DNA of 10,429 nt from an uncultured Paracoccaceae bacterium (GTDB lineage Bacteria > Pseudomonadota > Alphaproteobacteria > Rhodobacterales > Rhodobacteraceae), in assembly GCA_938038825.1 (NCBI GenBank), contig CALHST010000221.1, forward strand, positions 1-10,429, given 5' to 3'. Shown here in pieces: positions 6,282 through 10,429 of this stretch. The position numbers and the translations under genes were made by a program. The number at the start of each line of letters is the position of its first letter. Position 1 is the stretch's first letter. The notes under the pieces are model-generated. The model worked only from the letters and a program-made list of their open reading frames with translations. It did no database searches and was not told where the DNA came from.

Positions 6282-7687
6282 GCGACATCCTGATCGTTGA
6301 CGACGAAAAAGACATCCGTGAATTGATCGCGGACATTCTGGAAGACGAAGGCTTTTCCACACGAAAGGCGGGAAATTCAGATGATGCAATGAACGAGATC
6401 AACAGCGATCTTCCCGCATTGCTGATCCTGGATATTTGGCTGAAAGACAGCAATATGGATGGCATCGACATCCTCAGCGCTGTGAAACGGGACAACCCAG
6501 ACGTCCCTGTGGTGATCATTTCCGGGCACGGGAATATCGAAATCGCGGTCGCGGCCATTAAGCAGGGCGCATATGATTTCATTGAAAAGCCGTTCAACAT
6601 CGAACAGCTGCTTGTTGTCATCCGCCGCGCTATGGAAACATCCCGTTTGCGCCGTGAAAACCAGAACCTGCGTCGCAAGGAAGTCACCAGTTCTGAGATG
6701 ATCGGCAGTTCTGCGGCCTTCCGGGCCTTGGTCGGTCAGCTCGACAAGGTTACCAAATCCAATGGTCGTGTGATGCTCAGCGGTCCTGCGGGCAGCGGCA
6801 AGGAAGTGGCGGCGCGCTATATCCATGCGAATTCGAACCGGGCCTCTGCCCCGTTTGTGACTGTCAATTGCGCGTCGATTGAACCGGAACGCATGGAAGA
6901 AGTGCTGTTTGGCAAGCAATCCCCGGAACGTGGACTTGAACCGGGATTGTTGGAACAAGCACATAGTGGTGTCATCTACTTCGACGAAGTGTCCGACATG
7001 CCGTTGGGTACGCAATCCAAAATCCTGCGTATTTTGGTGGATCAGCAATTCCAGCGGGTCGGGGGCGCAGACAATGTGCGTGTCGATGTGCGTGTGATCT
7101 CCAGTTCCAATCGCAACTTGCTTGAACTGATCGACGCAGGCGAATTTCGTCAGGAATTGTATCACCGCCTGAATGTGGTGCCGATTGATGTGCCGTCTTT
7201 GGAAGAACGTCGAGAGGACATCCCAGAGCTTGCGGCGCATTTCATCGAAGGCTTTCACGACACCCAAGGGTTGCCGCAACGCGAACTCAGCGAAGACGCC
7301 TCGGCATTGCTTCAGACGATGATTTGGCAAGGCAATGTGCGTCAGTTGAAAAATCTGGTGGAACGGGTGCTTATCTTGGGTGATGGCACAGGACCGATTG
7401 AGGCCAAAGAATTGCCCGGCGAAGAGCCCGGCGAAAAAGAAGAGGGCCGGGTTGTTCTGTCCGGGGCTTTGGCCACATTGCCCTTGCGTGAAGCCCGCGA
7501 AGCGTTCGAACGCGAATATTTGTTGACGCAAATCAACCGGTTTGGCGGGAACATCTCGCGCACGGCAAGTTTCGTCGGGATGGAGCGCAGCGCGCTGCAT
7601 CGTAAGTTGAAATCGCTTGGGGTTGTGACCTCGTCCAAATCTGGCGCACGAGTGGCGCATGTGGACGAAGAAACGGCTGTTGAATGA
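6278..7687 (+). CDS. ntrX: Response regulator NtrX, lacking a GAFTGA motif
   Basis: NtrX is the NtrC-family regulator phosphorylated by NtrY. The 469-residue protein has a receiver domain (1-120; D8-D9 acidic pocket, phosphoacceptor Asp52 in LILDIWLKD, Ser82, Lys104), an AAA+ domain (about 140-370) with Walker A GPAGSGKE (169-176), Walker B VIYFDEVSD (232-240), FRQELYHRL (290-298) and WQGNVRQLKNL (350-360), an acidic linker (380-389, with the repeated codons Pro-Gly-Glu), and a Fis-type helix-turn-helix (about 422-446, FGGNISRTASFVGMERSALHRKL). The LFG of the usual LFGHEKGAFTGA is kept at 210-212, but KQSPERGLEPG follows in place of GAFTGA, so sigma-54 contact is unlikely. I recall the same absence in other alphaproteobacterial NtrX proteins. 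The start overlaps the ntrY stop (ATGA). The stop is only 3 bp from that of the converging lipoprotein gene, and no clear terminator follows. Confidence 0.95.
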   Translation: MSDILIVDDEKDIRELIADILEDEGFSTRKAGNSDDAMNEINSDLPALLILDIWLKDSNMDGIDILSAVKRDNPDVPVVIISGHGNIEIAVAAIKQGAYDFIEKPFNIEQLLVVIRRAMETSRLRRENQNLRRKEVTSSEMIGSSAAFRALVGQLDKVTKSNGRVMLSGPAGSGKEVAARYIHANSNRASAPFVTVNCASIEPERMEEVLFGKQSPERGLEPGLLEQAHSGVIYFDEVSDMPLGTQSKILRILVDQQFQRVGGADNVRVDVRVISSSNRNLLELIDAGEFRQELYHRLNVVPIDVPSLEERREDIPELAAHFIEGFHDTQGLPQRELSEDASALLQTMIWQGNVRQLKNLVERVLILGDGTGPIEAKELPGEEPGEKEEGRVVLSGALATLPLREAREAFEREYLLTQINRFGGNISRTASFVGMERSALHRKLKSLGVVTSSKSGARVAHVDEETAVE

Positions 7688-7690
7688 TGC

Positions 7691-8152
7691 CTAGCCTTTG
7701 ACTGCGATCGAAAAACTGCCGTCATCGTTGCGGATGGCGCAGGAATTGGGGGTCAACGCAGGCAAAGGCGACACTTGGACAGACACAGTGGCACTTGCGG
7801 GGCATTGGGGGATTTCTTCCAACGTATAGCCCCGCGCGGCCATGCATTGGCGCGTGACACGCGCGCGCAACGGCGCATTTGCGTCAACCGTGCGGATTTG
7901 TCCCGGGATAAAACGGCCGGGAAACACGCGGCAATTGCCTGCTTTGTCACAGACCTTTTGGGGCGGTACGAAATCCGGGGGATCTTGCACAGTTTTGTTG
8001 GCAACAGGGACTTGTTTCAGCGCAGCGACTTTGCATTGAACGGTATCCGTTTCCAAACGCGCAAAGCTGACACCCGGTTGGTAAAACGTCACCAACGGGG
8101 CGCATCCGATCAGAAACAAAGGCAGGGCGAACAAGAGGTGATGATTTTGCAT
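7691..8152 (-). CDS. Small predicted lipoprotein with six further cysteines, function unknown
   Basis: I do not recognise a named family. From ATG 8152 the product has 153 residues with a short signal peptide (MQNHH, then a hydrophobic stretch 6-16) ending in a lipobox LIGC with Cys17 as the lipidation site; Ala at +2 would suit outer-membrane sorting by the E. coli rule. The mature part is Pro- and Val-rich and has six more cysteines (40, 68, 74, 103, 117, 138), an even number compatible with disulfides in the periplasm, and a segment RQCMAARGYTLEEIPQC (101-117) of a type I recall from small alphaproteobacterial lipoproteins. The frame is open back to an ATG at 8245, but that start would bury the signal peptide, so 8152 is preferred; a G-rich GGGGG precedes it closely. 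It is transcribed against ntrX and away from trkA. A protein-coding call is supported by the signal peptide and lipobox. Confidence 0.8.
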   Translation of the reverse strand: MQNHHLLFALPLFLIGCAPLVTFYQPGVSFARLETDTVQCKVAALKQVPVANKTVQDPPDFVPPQKVCDKAGNCRVFPGRFIPGQIRTVDANAPLRARVTRQCMAARGYTLEEIPQCPASATVSVQVSPLPALTPNSCAIRNDDGSFSIAVKG

Positions 8153-8289
8153 GCCCCCAACATGTCGCAAACTGCGTGTCGTGACAATCCGATTGACCGG
8201 GCCGGGGGCATCTGTCATGCCAACGGGTAACCTTTTACCATGCATAAGCAGGTGAGGCGAAACGGCAAAATGACAGCTGGAACAGTGTG
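8153..8289. promoter_or_regulatory. Divergent lipoprotein/trkA promoter region with a 5-4-5 inverted repeat
   Basis: This 137-bp region must hold the promoters of both flanking genes unless they are read from further away. GGTAA-cctt-TTACC (8226-8239) is a small perfect dyad near its middle. On the minus strand TTGCCG, 16 nt and TATGCA (about 8245-8240) form a weak promoter-like pair for the lipoprotein gene. On the plus strand TTGACC (8193-8198) resembles a -35 box but has no good -10 partner. No known operator motif is recognised. Confidence 0.25.
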
Positions 8290-9666
8290 ATGAAGGTCAT
8301 CATTTGCGGGGCAGGGCAAGTCGGTTGGCAAATTGCGCGTCACCTTTCGGGCGAGCGTAACGATGTCACTGTTGTTGACAACAATCCCGATCTTGTTCGG
8401 CAAGCGACCGACACTTTGGATGTTCAGGGGATCGCGGGTTTTGCCAGCTATCCTGACGTTTTAGATCGTGCCGGGGCGCGTGATGCGGAAATGATCATTG
8501 CGGCGACCCATTCTGACGAGGTCAACATGGTCACCTGCCAAGTGGCCCATTCCGTGTTTGGTATTGATCGCAAGATTGCGCGACTGCGCAGCCAGTCCTA
8601 TCTGGATGCGATCTATTCTGATCTGTACCGCCGCGATCACATGCCAATTGACGTTGTGATCTCTCCCGAACGGGAAGTGGCCGCAGCGGCGTTGCAGCGT
8701 TTGTCTGCCCCAGCGGCTTTCGACACCGAAACCTTTATGGACGGCGGCGCCCAATTGTTGGGCCTGACAATTGAAGAAGATTGCCCGGTTGTGCACACAC
8801 CTTTGCGCCAGTTGACCGATCTGTTTTCGACACTGCGCGCTGTGGTGGTTGGTATTCGCCGCGACGGCACGTTGTTTGCGCCCGATCCAAATGATCAGCT
8901 TTTTGTGGGCGATGATGCTTATGTCTTTGTGCACCGCGAAGACGTGGGCCGCACGTTGGAAATTCTGGGCAAGAAGCAATCCAAACAAGAACGGGTTGTG
9001 CTGGTTGGCGGCGGGAACGTTGGCCTTGCAGTTGCCCAGGAACTGGAAGGACGCACAGAACGGATCCGCGCCAAAGTTATCGAAAAGGATCGGACATGCG
9101 CCGAACGCGCTGCCGAAGCATTGGAACGCACCATCGTTCTGCACGGGGATGGCTTGGATGTCTCCCTGTTAAGCGAAGCTGGCGTGGCCCGCGCGGACGC
9201 CGTATTGGCGGTAACAGATGACGACAAAACGAACCTTTTGGCTGCTGTGCGGGCCAAGTCACAGGGCTGTCCCTTTGCGATTGCGCTGGTGAACGACCCA
9301 ACTTTGGTGCCGTTGATGGTGCCATTGGGGATCGACGCCTATATCAACCCCCGCGCAACAACCGTGTCGTCTATTCTGCGCCACATCCGCCATGGGCGCG
9401 TGCGCGCGCTTTACTCCATCGGAGATGCGGAAGCCGAAGTGATCGAGGCCGAAGTTCTGTCCACCTCACCGCTTGCGGGCAAGAAAATCGGAGAGATCGA
9501 CTTCCCGGAAGGGGTGCTTGTTGGGGCGGTGCGCAAAGGCGACAAGGTGATCCGGCCCGGCGCCGAGACACGCATTGAAGAACGCGACATCGTGGCCATA
9601 TTTGCTTTGGCCAACGATGTCCCCGAGGTCGAGCGGCTGATGCAGGTCTCGATCGACTTCTTTTGA
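8290..9666 (+). CDS. trkA: Trk potassium uptake system regulatory subunit TrkA
   Basis: TrkA is the cytosolic nucleotide-binding subunit that gates the TrkH/TrkG potassium transporter at the inner membrane. The 458-residue protein is a tandem of two RCK units. The first Rossmann fold opens with VIICGAGQVGWQIA (3-16, GxGxxG) and Asp30 at the end of the second strand; the second opens with VVLVGGGNVGLAVAQELE (236-253). Each is followed by a TrkA-C-like domain (about 145-225 and 375-455, e.g. SPLAGKKIGEIDFPEGVLVGAVRKG). Length is the usual one for TrkA. ATG 8290 is preferred over the adjacent GTG 8287; GGAA (8279-8282) precedes it by 7 nt. The stop overlaps the inferred trkH start. In alphaproteobacteria trkA often lies just after ntrYX, so the context fits; here the lipoprotein gene sits between them on the other strand. 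Confidence 0.96.
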   Translation: MKVIICGAGQVGWQIARHLSGERNDVTVVDNNPDLVRQATDTLDVQGIAGFASYPDVLDRAGARDAEMIIAATHSDEVNMVTCQVAHSVFGIDRKIARLRSQSYLDAIYSDLYRRDHMPIDVVISPEREVAAAALQRLSAPAAFDTETFMDGGAQLLGLTIEEDCPVVHTPLRQLTDLFSTLRAVVVGIRRDGTLFAPDPNDQLFVGDDAYVFVHREDVGRTLEILGKKQSKQERVVLVGGGNVGLAVAQELEGRTERIRAKVIEKDRTCAERAAEALERTIVLHGDGLDVSLLSEAGVARADAVLAVTDDDKTNLLAAVRAKSQGCPFAIALVNDPTLVPLMVPLGIDAYINPRATTVSSILRHIRHGRVRALYSIGDAEAEVIEAEVLSTSPLAGKKIGEIDFPEGVLVGAVRKGDKVIRPGAETRIEERDIVAIFALANDVPEVERLMQVSIDFF

Positions 9667-10429
9667 ACGCGCACTCTACATCTGGCGGCCTGATCCACTG
9701 GTTGCGCAATTTGCCCCTGTTCTTGCTGGCCTTTGGTGTGTTGTCGCTGTCGATGATAGTCCCGTCGATTCATGCACTGGTCACAGAAAACCACACGGAA
9801 GCCCGCGTGTTTTTTTATACGGCTGTGTTGGGTTTGGTGCTGTTCACAATGATCGGAACGGCGATGGCCGGGCAAGTCTTGCGGCAAAGCCATATCGGCC
9901 CTTTGTTGTCGTTGTTTGCGCTGATGATTGCGATGCCGGTTTTCCTTGCGTTGCCTTTGTACGAATCTTTGCGCACCACAACGTTTTTCAACGCCTATGT
10001 GGAAATGGTGTCGGCTATCACCACAACGGGCGCGACTGTATTTGACGATCCGGGGCGATTGTCAGGGCCGCAACACTTGTGGCGGGCCCAAGTTGCGTGG
10101 CTTGGCGGTTTCACTATGTGGGCAGCAGCTGCGTCGATCCTTGCCCCGTTGAACTTGGGCGGCTTTGAAGTGACGGCGCGGGCCGAGCCGGGGCAGGCCC
10201 GCGTGAACGCCAATTTGATCCGTCGCACCGATACGCGCACGCGCCTGTTCCGTATCATTGGCGCTTTGATGCCGATCTATGCGGGCCTGACGTTGCTAAT
10301 GTGGGTCTTGCTGCAAATTTCGGGTGAACAGTCTTTGACCGCGCTGATCCACGCGATGGCCATCTTGTCGACCTCTGGGATCTCAAATGTCGGCGGATTA
10401 GAGCACGCCAATAGCGGCCTGACGGGCGA
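9663..10429 (+). CDS. trkH: Trk/Ktr-type potassium transporter membrane subunit TrkH, 3' end missing
   Basis: TrkH is the inner-membrane potassium-translocating subunit regulated by TrkA. About 255 residues are visible and the frame is open to the right edge. The sequence is strongly hydrophobic, with several transmembrane segments (roughly residues 17-35, 48-66, 75-95, 140-157 and 200-222). It contains a pore-loop filter SAITTTGATVF (about 114-124) and a second filter-like STSGISNVGG near the right edge, both with the conserved Gly of the SKT superfamily. No ATG occurs before codon 31, which is inside the first membrane segment. I infer a TTG start at 9663-9665 overlapping the trkA stop as TTGA, matching the coupled ATGA overlaps elsewhere in the window. 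No good Shine-Dalgarno sequence is seen, so another start such as TTG at 9702 is possible. Function is secure; the start is not. Confidence 0.9.
   Translation, partial: MNAHSTSGGLIHWLRNLPLFLLAFGVLSLSMIVPSIHALVTENHTEARVFFYTAVLGLVLFTMIGTAMAGQVLRQSHIGPLLSLFALMIAMPVFLALPLYESLRTTTFFNAYVEMVSAITTTGATVFDDPGRLSGPQHLWRAQVAWLGGFTMWAAAASILAPLNLGGFEVTARAEPGQARVNANLIRRTDTRTRLFRIIGALMPIYAGLTLLMWVLLQISGEQSLTALIHAMAILSTSGISNVGGLEHANSGLTG

Noticed and set aside
7414..7435. Repeated GCCCGGCGAA (7414-7423 and 7426-7435) in ntrX as a regulatory repeat.
   Set aside because: It is explained by a low-complexity acidic linker (Pro-Gly-Glu twice) between the AAA+ and DNA-binding domains.
6377..7660. A 427-codon open frame on the minus strand opposite ntrX, and a similar 331-codon one opposite ntrY (5034-6029).
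   Set aside because: They lie wholly antisense to genes with intact motifs, show no recognisable domain, and have the Arg/His/Gln-rich look of shadow frames produced by codon bias in the real genes.
1500..7687. Two adjacent two-component systems as a novel signalling cluster.
   Set aside because: ntrBC next to ntrYX with nifR3/dusB at the head is a well-known alphaproteobacterial arrangement and the motifs identify each gene clearly.
7775..8230. A 151-codon plus-strand open frame opposite the lipoprotein gene.
   Set aside because: The minus strand encodes a signal peptide with lipobox and patterned cysteines; the plus-strand frame is Arg/Asp/His-rich with no recognisable feature.
8153..8245. 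31-residue N-terminal extension of the lipoprotein from ATG 8245.
   Set aside because: It would place the signal peptide and lipobox internally, which is incompatible with the clear LIGC lipoprotein signal starting at 8152.

Overview
The window reads as ordinary chromosomal core sequence from an alphaproteobacterium of the Rhodobacterales (Roseobacter/Rhodobacter type). The grounds are the gene order dusB(nifR3)-ntrB-ntrC-ntrY-ntrX followed by trkA-trkH, an NtrC that lacks the sigma-54 contact loop (a hallmark of Rhodobacter-type NtrC), moderate GC (mid-50s percent by eye) and overlapping or tightly packed genes. I see no mobile element, CRISPR array, rRNA, tRNA or phage gene.

Layout. At the left edge is the 5' half of ispD on the minus strand (isoprenoid precursor synthesis). 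It diverges from a plus-strand run of five genes: dusB (tRNA dihydrouridine synthase), ntrB and ntrC (nitrogen two-component pair), then after a 54-bp gap ntrY and ntrX (second two-component pair). dusB/ntrB and ntrY/ntrX overlap by ATGA, and ntrB/ntrC are 3 bp apart, so these are probably one or two transcripts. A minus-strand gene for a small six-cysteine lipoprotein converges on ntrX with only 3 bp between the stop codons. It diverges from trkA, which is followed by trkH; trkH appears to start at a TTG overlapping the trkA stop and runs off the right edge.

Function. NtrB/NtrC sense nitrogen status, classically through PII, and control nitrogen assimilation genes. NtrY is a membrane sensor whose partner NtrX is linked in alphaproteobacteria to nitrogen, redox and envelope responses. 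TrkA and TrkH form a potassium uptake system. DusB modifies tRNA and is traditionally called NifR3 because it heads the ntr operon in Rhodobacter capsulatus.

The most notable sequence feature is that both response regulators, NtrC and NtrX, keep an AAA+ ATPase domain but lack the GAFTGA loop needed to remodel sigma-54 RNA polymerase. For NtrC this matches the sigma-70-dependent Rhodobacter type. I found no convincing previously undescribed system; the remaining points are start codons, small repeats and gene arrangement.
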